Positions 29,105-38,139 of a stretch of 64,000 nucleotides of DNA are shown here, piece by piece. Origin of the DNA: Bog-473 sp963721585 (GTDB lineage: Bacteria > Actinomycetota > Acidimicrobiia > Acidimicrobiales > RAAP-2); assembly GCA_963721585.1 (NCBI GenBank), contig CAVRJN010000001.1:372001-436000 (forward strand), written 5' to 3'. How positions within the stretch are numbered: position 1 is the first letter of the stretch; each line of letters starts with the position of its first letter. Under the pieces are notes generated by a model. It ran no database searches and was not told where the DNA came from. It worked only from the letters and a program-made list of their open reading frames with translations. The translations under genes were made by a program, and so were the position numbers.

Positions 29105-32100
29105 ATGGAGGCCGTGGTGGGGAAGACTTCCGGCAAAAGTATTTGTGTCATAGGTGCCGTCATCGCCGTTCTCCTTGGTATGGCGCCGTATGCGGCAGCA
29201 ACCACAAACTCCGCTGGTCCACCATCTTCCCCGGCTGTGACACGGATTCCAAATTCCGTTGTGCCTGTCGTGGCCACAGGTCAATTGCCTCAAGCTTTGA
29301 CTTCAAATGCAGGAAATCAACCACTCACGCTGACGATAACTTTGAAGAGGAACGATCAGTCCGGATTTGACTCTTTCCTTTCGGAAGTCCAAGACCCGGC
29401 GTCATCGCAATATCGTCATTTCCTGACTCAAACGGAGCTTGCCAACCGATTCGGACCGAGCCTGTCCAGATACGCAGCCGTTCAGGATTGGCTGACGAGC
29501 CAAGGCCTCAAACTGGTTGACGGCTCCGCGAGTCGGCTCACGCTCACAGTCGAGGGTACGCGCGCGCTAGTACAACGTGTCTTCGCTACTCCCATCGAGA
29601 GTTTCACCAATTCGAAACGTGTGGTTTACGCCAATACCCAGAGTCCCCAAATACCTGATTCGCTCGCGCCGTCCATACAGTCAATTAGCGGGTTGTCGGA
29701 TGTGGCGCCGGCATCGAGCTCTCCAGCGAACACGAGACCTGTGCCGAGCAATGAGACCGTGCAGCAAGCGACCGACAACTGCCTGAAGTTGTTCCAACAG
29801 ATCCTCCCCAACCCTCCGTCCGATGGGACTGATATTTTCGCGATCCTCCTTGCCCTTTATGATCAAATAACATTCTGGCTGAATCCCATTAGCTATACGA
29901 AGATTACTGTCGCTGCCTATGACTGTGCGGCGCAGCTTGCGTTTTCATCAGCTGCTGCATTTGGTGGCTATCTGAACGGACATGACCCCAAGGTTGGTCT
30001 GCTCGAATACGATACATATCGTCCATCAGATGTGACAGACTGGCTCAACTTGGTCAGCCTTCCTGCCAGCATTGCAAGTCGACTCTCCGAGGTCAACGTC
30101 AACGGCGGAGTCAGTTCTCCTGGGGCAGGAGAAGCAGAAGTTCTTTTGGACATTGATGCCGTGCTTGCAACGGCGCAATCGTCTGGAATCAATTACGTGG
30201 TGTACGACGCACCCCAAGGAACGAGCTTTGTCCAGCTCTTCCAGGCCATGATCAATGATGGTGATAACGTCATTTCGAACAGTTGGTATGAATGCGAAGA
30301 TCAAGTCAGCGAGGCTGAGGCAGACGCCATCGATTCTGTCCTCGCTGATGCTTCAGCGAGTGGCATATCAGTGCTTAACGCTACCGGTGACTACGGCTCA
30401 GCCTGCTCCGATGGTTCCTCGAACACAATAACTGTCCCTGCAGATTCGCCAAATGCGACGGCTGTTGGAGGAACTTCACAGGCGATAGGACCAGGATTCA
30501 CCTACGGAGGGGAATCCTGGTGGAATGACCAAAGCGCTGACCCGCCGAGCGGTGCTGGCGGCTACGGAACGAGCCGCTACTTCTCTCGACCGAGCTACCA
30601 GAATGGTTTGACAACCTCTGCCATGCGTTCGGTGCCAGACATCTCTACCGTTGCCGATCCGTTTGACGGACTACAGATATGCGAGGCGGATGCAGGCGGC
30701 TGCCCGGATGGATCGGACTCCGGCGGGACCAGCCTTGCCACTCCGCTACTTGCAGGTGAAGTGGCCTCGCTTGACGCGGCGCTCGGGCAAAACATCGGTA
30801 ATTTGAATTCAGCGTTGTACCCCTTAGCGGGAACAAGTGCGTTCCATACAGCCCAAAGTATGGGCAGTGATTTTGCACACGTGGGACTTGGTTCACCGGA
30901 TTTCATCAACGTCTATGAGGATTTCGCAAAGCAATCGCCCGGACCAGTGAGCGCCTCCAAATCGTTGGTCGGCACGGTTGGTGCACCGTACGCAAATGGC
31001 ACGCAGCCGGGGTTAGTTCGTGTCGACCTGTTCGACCAAAACGGCCTTCCAGTTGCAGGAAAGACGGTGGAGGTTACGACGAATCCTGGTTGTAACGCCT
31101 CGATCTCACCAGCAAGTGGTACTTCGGATGCAATTTCAGGAGCCGTCGTGTTTACGGTGACGGATACCACCGTCGAGACTTGCACCCTGACCGCGACTGA
31201 TGCGACAGACGACCTGACTCTAGCTACTCAACCCACGATTGCGTTTGTTCCACCCTTGGCATCAGGAGGCGAGATCTACGGGGGACCTAACCAGGTACCC
31301 AACGATGGAACGAGCGAAGCGACAGTCACCGTTTATCTGGAAGACAGTCTCCATCGGCCTGCATCTGGAAAGACCGTAACGCTCAGCGAGGGCTCTGGCG
31401 GTGCCGTGATCACACCGGCGGGATCATCCACGCCGGGAACGACAGCTGTTACCAACAGTGCCGGTAACGCCGTATTCACAGCGACGGACGTCAATACCGA
31501 AGCCGTGAACTTCACAGCCACGGACGTGACTGACGGCAATCTGCCTGTACCGGGTTCCGTGGCAGTGAGTTTTGCCCCCAGTACTGCAACGTGTCCGACA
31601 GCACTTCCGACCGCAGCGGGCGGGTACTCCGTATCGGCCTTCGCCACCGGCGTTACCTACAACACGGTAGGTGGTGTCTTCCCTGGGAACGTCACCGAAA
31701 ATGCCTGCATCACGGGGTCGGCGCCGGCGTTCGACAGTTCGGGGAACGCGTACATAGCGGATACCAACGACGGCACCATTCACGTCCTGCCGCCCTCCGG
31801 AGGAGCACTCACGTCGGCGAATCAACTTCCGGACGCCTCGTTCCCACCCGATTCAATAGGTCAACTCGTTTTCGGACCGGATGGTTCGCTCTACGCCGGG
31901 CTTATCAACTTGACTACAGATATCTCCAATCCCGAGATCGTGCAGCTTGATCCCACGACGGGTGCGACTATCCGAGTCATCGCCAGCACCGCCACGGGCC
32001 TCCCTGACTGCCCGTACATCATGGCCATTGACCCGCTGAGCGGCGATCTCTTCACGGATGACGAGTGTTCCGGTTACGCGGCGAGCAACCAGATCAGCCG

Positions 32101-34282
32101 CATCAGCGATCCCAGCGGAGCAAGCCCGACGGTGTCTGACTACTACACGACCGGCGGTTGCAACCTCGGCCTGACATTTGCGCCCGATGGCACCCTCTAT
32201 CTGGCCAACTGCAACGGTGAGGTCGACGCGATCACTGGAACGAACACCGCCACACCGACCGAGAGCACCGTCGCGGCTGTATCCGGCACGCCGTTTTCGG
32301 TTGCGGTGACGGGGATCAATTCAGCGGGTGATGCCACCTCACTTGACGTGTTCACCTACAGCGGCGATGTCTATTCGATTGATCTTACGCAATCGCCGCC
32401 CGCCGTCAGTACGATCGCCACCGGGACTTCCTTCTTCTACATCACGGCTTCCAGTGCCAACGGGTGTGCCTACGGTGCTATTCCGGGCACCATCGTCAGG
32501 ATTGGCCCGCCCTCGTGTGCGTCGTCTCCCTCCACTACGACAGGACCGGAGTTGTCTCTCTCTGGGCCGGGACTGACCAGCCCGCCGGCTGGCTCTTCAG
32601 TGACTTTCACGGCACATCTCAGCAACGTGACGAGTCCGACCGGCACGCCGATCCTGTTCGCGGTGACCGGTGCTAATCCGCAGTTCAAACTGGTCGACGC
32701 CAATGAGAGTGGATCAGCAGCCTTCACCTACAGTGCCCTCGATCCTGGATCGGACACGGTCACGGCAACTACAACTACGGGGTCGATTTCACTCAGTTCG
32801 AACCCGACCACATTCACATGGGTGGCCGGTATTGACACCAGCTTCCTGACCTTAAACGGGAGCCAGGAATCCGGATCCGTCGGCAGCCCGGCCACTTTAG
32901 ACGCGGATCTTTCGGACATCAGCCAGAGCCCAGCCACGCCTGTCAGCGGCGCCACTGTCGATGTCACGGTTGGTTCGCAGTCCTGCACCATCACGACCAA
33001 CGCCAGCGGAAAGGGATCGTGCCAAGTCACGCCTTCGACCGCGGGACTCTTGCCAATAAGTGCTACCTATTCGGGCAGCAGCACGCTGACGGCTAGCACT
33101 GCCTCTGACTCGTTCTCCGCAGGAGCCCCTCCGCCGACCCTGACCTCGATCGCGGTGACACCGGCCAATCCCACCATCACCAAGGGAGCCACGCAGCAGT
33201 TCACCGCCACGGGCACCTACTCGAACAGCTCGACGGCCAACATCACCTCCCAGGTGACCTGGGTGAGCGGGACCACCTCGGTGGCCACCATCACCTCGGG
33301 CGGGTTGGCCAGCGGAGTAGGAGCTGGGTCCTCGACCATCACGGCCACCTTGGGCTCGGTCAGCGGGAACACCAAGCTCATGGTGAGCGTGCCGACCCTG
33401 ACCTCGATCGCGGTGACACCGGCCAATCCCACCATCACCAAGGGAGCCACGCAGCAGTTCACCGCCACGGGCACCTACTCGAACAGCTCGACGGCCAACA
33501 TCACCTCCCAGGTGACCTGGGTGAGCGGGACCACCTCGGTGGCCACCATCACCTCGGGCGGGTTGGCGACGGGCGTCGCCGCGGGGTCCTCGACCATCAC
33601 GGCCACCTTGGGCTCGGTCAGCGGGAACACCAAGCTCATGGTGAGCGCGCCGACCCTGACCTCGATCGCGGTGACACCGGCCAATCCCACCATCACCAAG
33701 GGAGCCACGCAGCAGTTCACCGCCACGGGCACCTACTCGAACAGCTCGACGGCCAACATCACCTCCCAGGTGACCTGGGTGAGCGGGACCACCTCGGTGG
33801 CCACCATCACCTCGGGCGGGTTGGCGACGGGCGTCGCCGCGGGGTCCTCGACCATCACGGCCACCTTGGGCTCGGTCAGCGGGAACACCAAGCTCATGGT
33901 GAGCGCGCCCACCGTCGGGGTCTCCCTCAAGTTCACCGGCTCCATCACCTACGTGAACTCTGGCTCGTTGACCTCGGGAGGATTCACCGTCTCACCGGCC
34001 ACGGGCACCGTTACCTCGGTGACGGGCACCGGCACCATTCCGGGGCTCAAGGGTGGCTCTGGGGCGATCAAGGTGGTCGTCCAACGGGAGTGGGTGCCCT
34101 TCCTCGGATGGTTCTATGCCGGGTATGTCAGTGTGAGTGATCCTGGTGCTCACCTCAACACCGTCGCCCTCGTCCTCACGCCGAGCCTGACCAGGGTCAG
34201 CGCAAACGGGGTATCGGGCGTCGGCTACGGATTGGCTCCGAACGGGAAGACGATTCTCTATCAGTTGAGTTGGACCCTATAG
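29105..34282 (+). CDS. Giant secreted sedolisin-type (S53) protease with Ig-like repeats
   Basis: A 1,725-residue exported protein. A signal peptide (about 1-38, ending near YAAA) precedes a pro-kumamolisin-like propeptide (about 50-200; SSQYRHFLT, FGPS) and an S53 catalytic domain (about 270-600). Catalytic residues are visible: GEAEVLLD near 343-350 (Glu-x3-Asp), ATGDYGS near 427 (oxyanion Asp), and SGGTSLATP near 540 (Ser). Then come invasin-type Ig domains (about 610-830), a region with NHL/beta-propeller-like segments (about 850-1090), more Ig-like domains, three BIG_2 repeats (1344-1601) and a C-terminal domain containing SLKFTGSI. It probably acts as an acid-tolerant endopeptidase outside the cell. 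AT-richer codons in the N-terminal half suggest transfer. Confidence 0.88.
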   Translation: MEAVVGKTSGKSICVIGAVIAVLLGMAPYAAATTNSAGPPSSPAVTRIPNSVVPVVATGQLPQALTSNAGNQPLTLTITLKRNDQSGFDSFLSEVQDPASSQYRHFLTQTELANRFGPSLSRYAAVQDWLTSQGLKLVDGSASRLTLTVEGTRALVQRVFATPIESFTNSKRVVYANTQSPQIPDSLAPSIQSISGLSDVAPASSSPANTRPVPSNETVQQATDNCLKLFQQILPNPPSDGTDIFAILLALYDQITFWLNPISYTKITVAAYDCAAQLAFSSAAAFGGYLNGHDPKVGLLEYDTYRPSDVTDWLNLVSLPASIASRLSEVNVNGGVSSPGAGEAEVLLDIDAVLATAQSSGINYVVYDAPQGTSFVQLFQAMINDGDNVISNSWYECEDQVSEAEADAIDSVLADASASGISVLNATGDYGSACSDGSSNTITVPADSPNATAVGGTSQAIGPGFTYGGESWWNDQSADPPSGAGGYGTSRYFSRPSYQNGLTTSAMRSVPDISTVADPFDGLQICEADAGGCPDGSDSGGTSLATPLLAGEVASLDAALGQNIGNLNSALYPLAGTSAFHTAQSMGSDFAHVGLGSPDFINVYEDFAKQSPGPVSASKSLVGTVGAPYANGTQPGLVRVDLFDQNGLPVAGKTVEVTTNPGCNASISPASGTSDAISGAVVFTVTDTTVETCTLTATDATDDLTLATQPTIAFVPPLASGGEIYGGPNQVPNDGTSEATVTVYLEDSLHRPASGKTVTLSEGSGGAVITPAGSSTPGTTAVTNSAGNAVFTATDVNTEAVNFTATDVTDGNLPVPGSVAVSFAPSTATCPTALPTAAGGYSVSAFATGVTYNTVGGVFPGNVTENACITGSAPAFDSSGNAYIADTNDGTIHVLPPSGGALTSANQLPDASFPPDSIGQLVFGPDGSLYAGLINLTTDISNPEIVQLDPTTGATIRVIASTATGLPDCPYIMAIDPLSGDLFTDDECSGYAASNQISRISDPSGASPTVSDYYTTGGCNLGLTFAPDGTLYLANCNGEVDAITGTNTATPTESTVAAVSGTPFSVAVTGINSAGDATSLDVFTYSGDVYSIDLTQSPPAVSTIATGTSFFYITASSANGCAYGAIPGTIVRIGPPSCASSPSTTTGPELSLSGPGLTSPPAGSSVTFTAHLSNVTSPTGTPILFAVTGANPQFKLVDANESGSAAFTYSALDPGSDTVTATTTTGSISLSSNPTTFTWVAGIDTSFLTLNGSQESGSVGSPATLDADLSDISQSPATPVSGATVDVTVGSQSCTITTNASGKGSCQVTPSTAGLLPISATYSGSSTLTASTASDSFSAGAPPPTLTSIAVTPANPTITKGATQQFTATGTYSNSSTANITSQVTWVSGTTSVATITSGGLASGVGAGSSTITATLGSVSGNTKLMVSVPTLTSIAVTPANPTITKGATQQFTATGTYSNSSTANITSQVTWVSGTTSVATITSGGLATGVAAGSSTITATLGSVSGNTKLMVSAPTLTSIAVTPANPTITKGATQQFTATGTYSNSSTANITSQVTWVSGTTSVATITSGGLATGVAAGSSTITATLGSVSGNTKLMVSAPTVGVSLKFTGSITYVNSGSLTSGGFTVSPATGTVTSVTGTGTIPGLKGGSGAIKVVVQREWVPFLGWFYAGYVSVSDPGAHLNTVALVLTPSLTRVSANGVSGVGYGLAPNGKTILYQLSWTL
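33134..33907 (+). repeat. Three tandem 258-bp repeats encoding BIG_2 Ig-like domains
   Basis: Units begin at 33134, 33392 and 33650, exactly 258 bp (86 codons) apart, and are almost identical at DNA level. Differences cluster at the end of each unit (for example GGAGTAGGAGCT in unit 1 against GGCGTCGCCGCG in units 2 and 3). Each encodes LTSIAVTPANPTITKGATQ and VTWVSGTTSVATI. Recent in-frame amplification by recombination is likely, and copy number may vary among strains. Confidence 0.95.
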
Positions 34283-34335
34283 ATCAGAGGTACTGGATTT
34301 TCCCGCTTGCCGGGAAAGTGTTTTGGGAGGCGTAC

Positions 34336-37300
34336 ATGCGCGTTGGCGGCGTTCTTCGACGGTTCCGGATCGGCACCCGACTTGTCGGTTCCCTGGCCTT
34401 GGGTGCGGCCATATTCGGTGTGCCATGGGCGAGCTCCGCAGGTGCGGCCGGCGGACCGGTCGTGTCCAGCTGCACGCCGACGGGACTTGCCAACGCGATG
34501 GCTGTCGGCGGCGACGTGACATTCAGCTGCAGCGGAACGATCACGCTCACATCCCAGATCGTCGTCAACACCGGCCAGAACGTCACCCTCGATGGGACGG
34601 GCCAGTCGGTGACCATCAGTGGCGGAGGTACCACCAGGATCTTCGACGTCGAGGGCGGCACGCTGGGCCTCACAGACGTCACCCTCACCGACGGGTTCTC
34701 AGTCGGGCTCTCGGGAACCACGGGTGCGGACGGTGCAACCGGCGACGACGGTACGGCCGGCGACGGTGGGGCAGGGGACGGAGGGCAAGGCGGTGACAGC
34801 ACCGACGGGTCCGACGGCGGTGCTGGAGCGTCGGGGTCGGCCGGTCTCGCCGGCAGCGGCGGCGCCCTCTACGTCGCCGCTGGCGCGGCGGTCAACTTGG
34901 TCGAGACGACCATCTCGTCGAGTGAGGCAGAGGGTGGGCAGGGGGGCGACGGCGGCGACGGCGGCGACGGCGGCTCGGGTGGCGGTGGTGGCGGCGGTGG
35001 TGGCGGCACCGGCTGCAGCCCGGACTGGGATGCGGCGGCTGGAACGTCCGGCACCGTTGGTGACCTCTCGACCAACACGCTGAGCTCTGGAGGGATCCCC
35101 GGACCGTCCGGCGGGACGGTCGACCCGAACTACCCGGGTCAAGGCGGTGACGGCGGTGACGGCGGCGCGGGTGGTAATGCCGGGTCCGGTGGTTCTGGTG
35201 GCAACGGCGCCAACGGTGGTACTGCCCAAGGCGGTGCGATCGACAACCACGGCACAGTGACCGTCACCACGTCCACGTTCACGAATGACAGCGCTGTCGG
35301 AGGTGCGGGCGGCGATGGAGGATCCGGTGCGAGCGCCGGCGAGACCGGTGGCGGCGGAGGCGGAGGGATTGCGGGTATCTGCGCCGACCCGGCGGGGAAT
35401 CCGATGGCGGGCCAAGGTGGGAACGGAGGAGCTGCCGGTTCTGGGGCGACAGGAGGTGACGCCGGCTCAGGCGGGTTCGGGGGCGATGCGTCCGGAGGCG
35501 CCATTGCCAACGACGGCACCCTGGTATTGAACGGCAGCTCCTCATCGTTCACCTCGGACACCGCAACCGGTGGCACCGGAGGTGACGGAGGTGCGGTCGC
35601 GAGCGCCATCGGCGGGACGGCTGGTGGCGGTGGAGGGGGCGGCGTGCCGAACGGCGATCCAGGTGCAAACGGTGACCCCGGGTCACCCGGTTCCCCGGGC
35701 ACCGGAGCTGACGGCGGGAATGCGTCCGGCGGAGCCATCGCCGGCAGCGGCACGCTCGAGATCAATGCGGCCACGTTCAGCGCCGACTCGGCGGTGGGTG
35801 GCGCCGGAGGGTGGGGAGGTTCGTCGGCCTCTGGCTGGGACGGCAGCGGTAGTGGAGGCGGCGGTGGTGGCTGCAATCAGGATCAGCCGGCCGACTTCGT
35901 TTGCTGGGCGGGTTCCAATGGGGCGAACGGTGCAGACGGCAGCGACGGTGCGAGTGCCGGCGCCGGTGGAAGCGCCACGGGTGGGGCGATCTTCTCGTCA
36001 GGCTCGCCGACCGTCCTCACGGCCTCGTTCTCGGGATGTAGTGCGGTCGGTAGCGCGAGTGGCGCGGTGTCAACGGGTGGAGACGGTGGGGACGGGGGGA
36101 ACGGCAGTGACGGAGGATCGAACGTCGGGGCAGGGACTGACGGCCCCGGTGGTGACGGTGGAGATGGCGGGAATGGAGGCAGCGGAGGGAGCGGCGCGAT
36201 CGGCGGCGGCGCGACCGGCGGCGCAATCGCCGTGTCCGGGACGATGCAGGTTGGGGTTGGCGTGACGTTCGCAGGCAACTCGGTCACGGCGGCGCCCAGC
36301 GTCGCCGGAGCCGACGGAGGATCGGGCGGGAACGCAGGGGCGGGCGGAAGCGGCGACCCCGACGGAACGGACGGAGCGGCCGGCGATCCTGGCAGCGCCG
36401 GCTCGACCGGTGGCGCCGGCATCGCCTCGGATCCCAATGTCGCAGGTACGACCAGCCCGCTGCCCCCCGCGACCGATGTCGTCCTCCCCACGAGCGGTGC
36501 ATCGCTCTCGGGGAGCGAGTATCTCGACGCCACCGCTTCTCCGGGGACGACGCAGGTCCAGTACGAGCTGAGCGGGGGTCCCGGGAACCTCAACGACGAC
36601 GTGATCGCCACCGCGACCCCGAACCTTTACGGCTGGATCGCGGCCTGGAACACCACCGGTGTGGCCAACGGCACCTACACCCTGAACAGCGTCGCCACGG
36701 CTACCGGTTTCCCAACCGGCACAAGCCCCTCTGTGACCGTCACGGTGGACAACGTGGCACCAACGACAACTGTGGCTCTACCAGCGAACCACGCCACCGT
36801 CTCGGGCGGTCAGTGGCTAGACGCCAGCGCCTCGTCAGGGGTCTCCCGGGTCCAATACGAGCTGAGTGGTAACGGCCTGAGTGCCGACGTGATCGCCACG
36901 GCTTCCTCGACAAGCGTCGGATGGCTCGCCTACTGGAACTCGACCTCCTTCCCCAACGGCACCTACACGCTCAACAGCGTGGCCAGTTACTCTGGCGGTG
37001 TCAGCGGCACGAGTGCACCCATCACCATCACCGTGAACAATTCGAAGCCGACCGTCACCATCCTCATCCCGGCGAACAACGCCACCGTCAGTGGCTCCTC
37101 GGTCATCCTTGACGCCTTGCCTTCTTCGGGTGTCACCCAGGTCGAGTTCGAACTCAACGGCAACGGGCTGACGAACGACGCCATCGGCCAGGCCACGCTG
37201 TACTCCTTCGGTTGGGTGGTGGTGTGGAACAGCACCACCATCACCAACGGGACTTACCAACTGGCAGCGGTCGCGTCGTTTCCAAACGGTGGAGCATCCG

Positions 37301-37338
37301 GCACGAGCTCGCCCGTCGCCGTGAAGGTGAACAACTAG
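34336..37338 (+). CDS. Gly-rich secreted surface protein with beta-helix-like core and C-terminal Ig-like repeats
   Basis: A 1,000-residue exported protein. The ATG at 34336 has GGGAGG 5 nt upstream; a signal peptide (Arg-rich, then VGSLALGAAIF, cleaved near SAGAAG) follows. Residues about 60-125 resemble a right-handed parallel beta-helix (IVVNTGQNVTLDGTG, GGTLGLTDVTLTDG). The centre (about 125-700) alternates GGxGGDGG-rich stretches with short rungs such as TVTTSTFTNDSAVGGAGG, reminiscent of PE_PGRS and polymorphic surface proteins. The end has three about 90-residue Ig-like units sharing VQYELSG and NGTYTLNSV. No catalytic motif is visible; an adhesive or structural role is inferred. It lies about 50 bp after the sedolisin gene in the same direction. 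Confidence 0.85.
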   Translation: MRVGGVLRRFRIGTRLVGSLALGAAIFGVPWASSAGAAGGPVVSSCTPTGLANAMAVGGDVTFSCSGTITLTSQIVVNTGQNVTLDGTGQSVTISGGGTTRIFDVEGGTLGLTDVTLTDGFSVGLSGTTGADGATGDDGTAGDGGAGDGGQGGDSTDGSDGGAGASGSAGLAGSGGALYVAAGAAVNLVETTISSSEAEGGQGGDGGDGGDGGSGGGGGGGGGGTGCSPDWDAAAGTSGTVGDLSTNTLSSGGIPGPSGGTVDPNYPGQGGDGGDGGAGGNAGSGGSGGNGANGGTAQGGAIDNHGTVTVTTSTFTNDSAVGGAGGDGGSGASAGETGGGGGGGIAGICADPAGNPMAGQGGNGGAAGSGATGGDAGSGGFGGDASGGAIANDGTLVLNGSSSSFTSDTATGGTGGDGGAVASAIGGTAGGGGGGGVPNGDPGANGDPGSPGSPGTGADGGNASGGAIAGSGTLEINAATFSADSAVGGAGGWGGSSASGWDGSGSGGGGGGCNQDQPADFVCWAGSNGANGADGSDGASAGAGGSATGGAIFSSGSPTVLTASFSGCSAVGSASGAVSTGGDGGDGGNGSDGGSNVGAGTDGPGGDGGDGGNGGSGGSGAIGGGATGGAIAVSGTMQVGVGVTFAGNSVTAAPSVAGADGGSGGNAGAGGSGDPDGTDGAAGDPGSAGSTGGAGIASDPNVAGTTSPLPPATDVVLPTSGASLSGSEYLDATASPGTTQVQYELSGGPGNLNDDVIATATPNLYGWIAAWNTTGVANGTYTLNSVATATGFPTGTSPSVTVTVDNVAPTTTVALPANHATVSGGQWLDASASSGVSRVQYELSGNGLSADVIATASSTSVGWLAYWNSTSFPNGTYTLNSVASYSGGVSGTSAPITITVNNSKPTVTILIPANNATVSGSSVILDALPSSGVTQVEFELNGNGLTNDAIGQATLYSFGWVVVWNSTTITNGTYQLAAVASFPNGGASGTSSPVAVKVNN

Positions 37339-37439
37339 GTTTCATCCGGGAGCGCGCCCGAGGCGCAGGAGGAAAGCAACTTTACCACCCCGCTCCGGGC
37401 GAGGGTTAGCGGGTCCGGGATCCACAAATTCAGTCCCCC

Positions 37440-37735
37440 CTTGCGACACGCCGGTACGGCCGCGGGATGACTCCCCCGAGCGGGATGACGCTGACGAACC
37501 ACCGGAACGGCACGGCGACTCTGGCGGGCACCTCGGCTGTGGTCGCCCGCACCCACAAGTTCATTCTCCAGGCGGCCAACCTGATCCCACCTACACCCAC
37601 CCAGGCCTTCACCCTCAGCGTGAACCGGGTCAGTCGGCGCAGATATCCCTCAAGTTCACTGGCTCCATCAACTGTGTGAACTCGGGCTCACTGATAACGG
37701 GCGGATTCACCATCAGCTGCCGTCTTTCGGGCCCT
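37440..37735 (+). pseudogene. Decayed fragment of a secreted Ig-domain protein
   Basis: One frame reads PPSGMTLTNHRNGTATLAGT and TPTQAFTLSVN, the pattern of He_PIG-type Ig domains. After a frameshift near 37635 another frame reads ISLKFTGSINCVNSGSLITG and GFTIS, matching the C-terminal domain of the sedolisin protein (SLKFTGSITYVNSGSL). There is no start, no signal peptide and no complete domain. It is probably the tail of a lost paralogue cut by the adjacent IS481 fragment. Confidence 0.65.
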
Positions 37736-38000
37736 GGTGCGTCACTGCCTCATCGAGCCCAAGAACCCAGTGCAAGCGCCTGCGCACCTACCAGCGCTGG
37801 GGCGCCCACGGCCCATGGAGTTGTGGCACATGGACATGGCGGGACGGGGTCGTCTTAGACGACGGCACCGAGCGCACGGTGCTCACCGGCGTCGACGATC
37901 ACGCGCGCCTCTGTGTCCGTGCGGACAGCGTGGTGAGCGCGCCACGGCCTCGACAGGTCTGCAGCTTCCCGGCCCAGGCTTCGAGTGTCCCGATTCAGAT
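37733..38000 (+). pseudogene. IS481-family transposase fragment
   Basis: A frame reads CLIEPKNPVQAPA and PMELWHMDMAG (first catalytic Asp), then shifts near 37848 to VVLDDGTERTVLTGVDDHAR with LCVRADSVVSAPRP (second Asp region), the rve-core sequence of IS481/IS3-like integrases. Both ends are missing and the frame is broken, so it is inactive. It shows past insertion activity between the surface-protein genes. Confidence 0.75.
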
Positions 38001-38139
38001 TCGTGACGGCGGTGATGGTTACGCGATCGCGACATGAACGTTCTGTGATCTCCAAGACGCAGCGCGGCGGAATGCATTGTCCGTTTTCGCTTGCCTCGTT
38101 AAAACCAATCCAACGGTTTCTAAGAAAAGGGGAAGAACG

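Noticed and set aside
33134..33907. CRISPR-like repeats
   Set aside because: The 258-bp units are in-frame Ig-like domains in a protein, with no spacers. No CRISPR array was seen elsewhere.
34699..36611. Pro-rich minus-strand frames opposite the Gly-rich surface protein
   Set aside because: Poly-Pro is the reverse reading of Gly codons; no start signal or domain.
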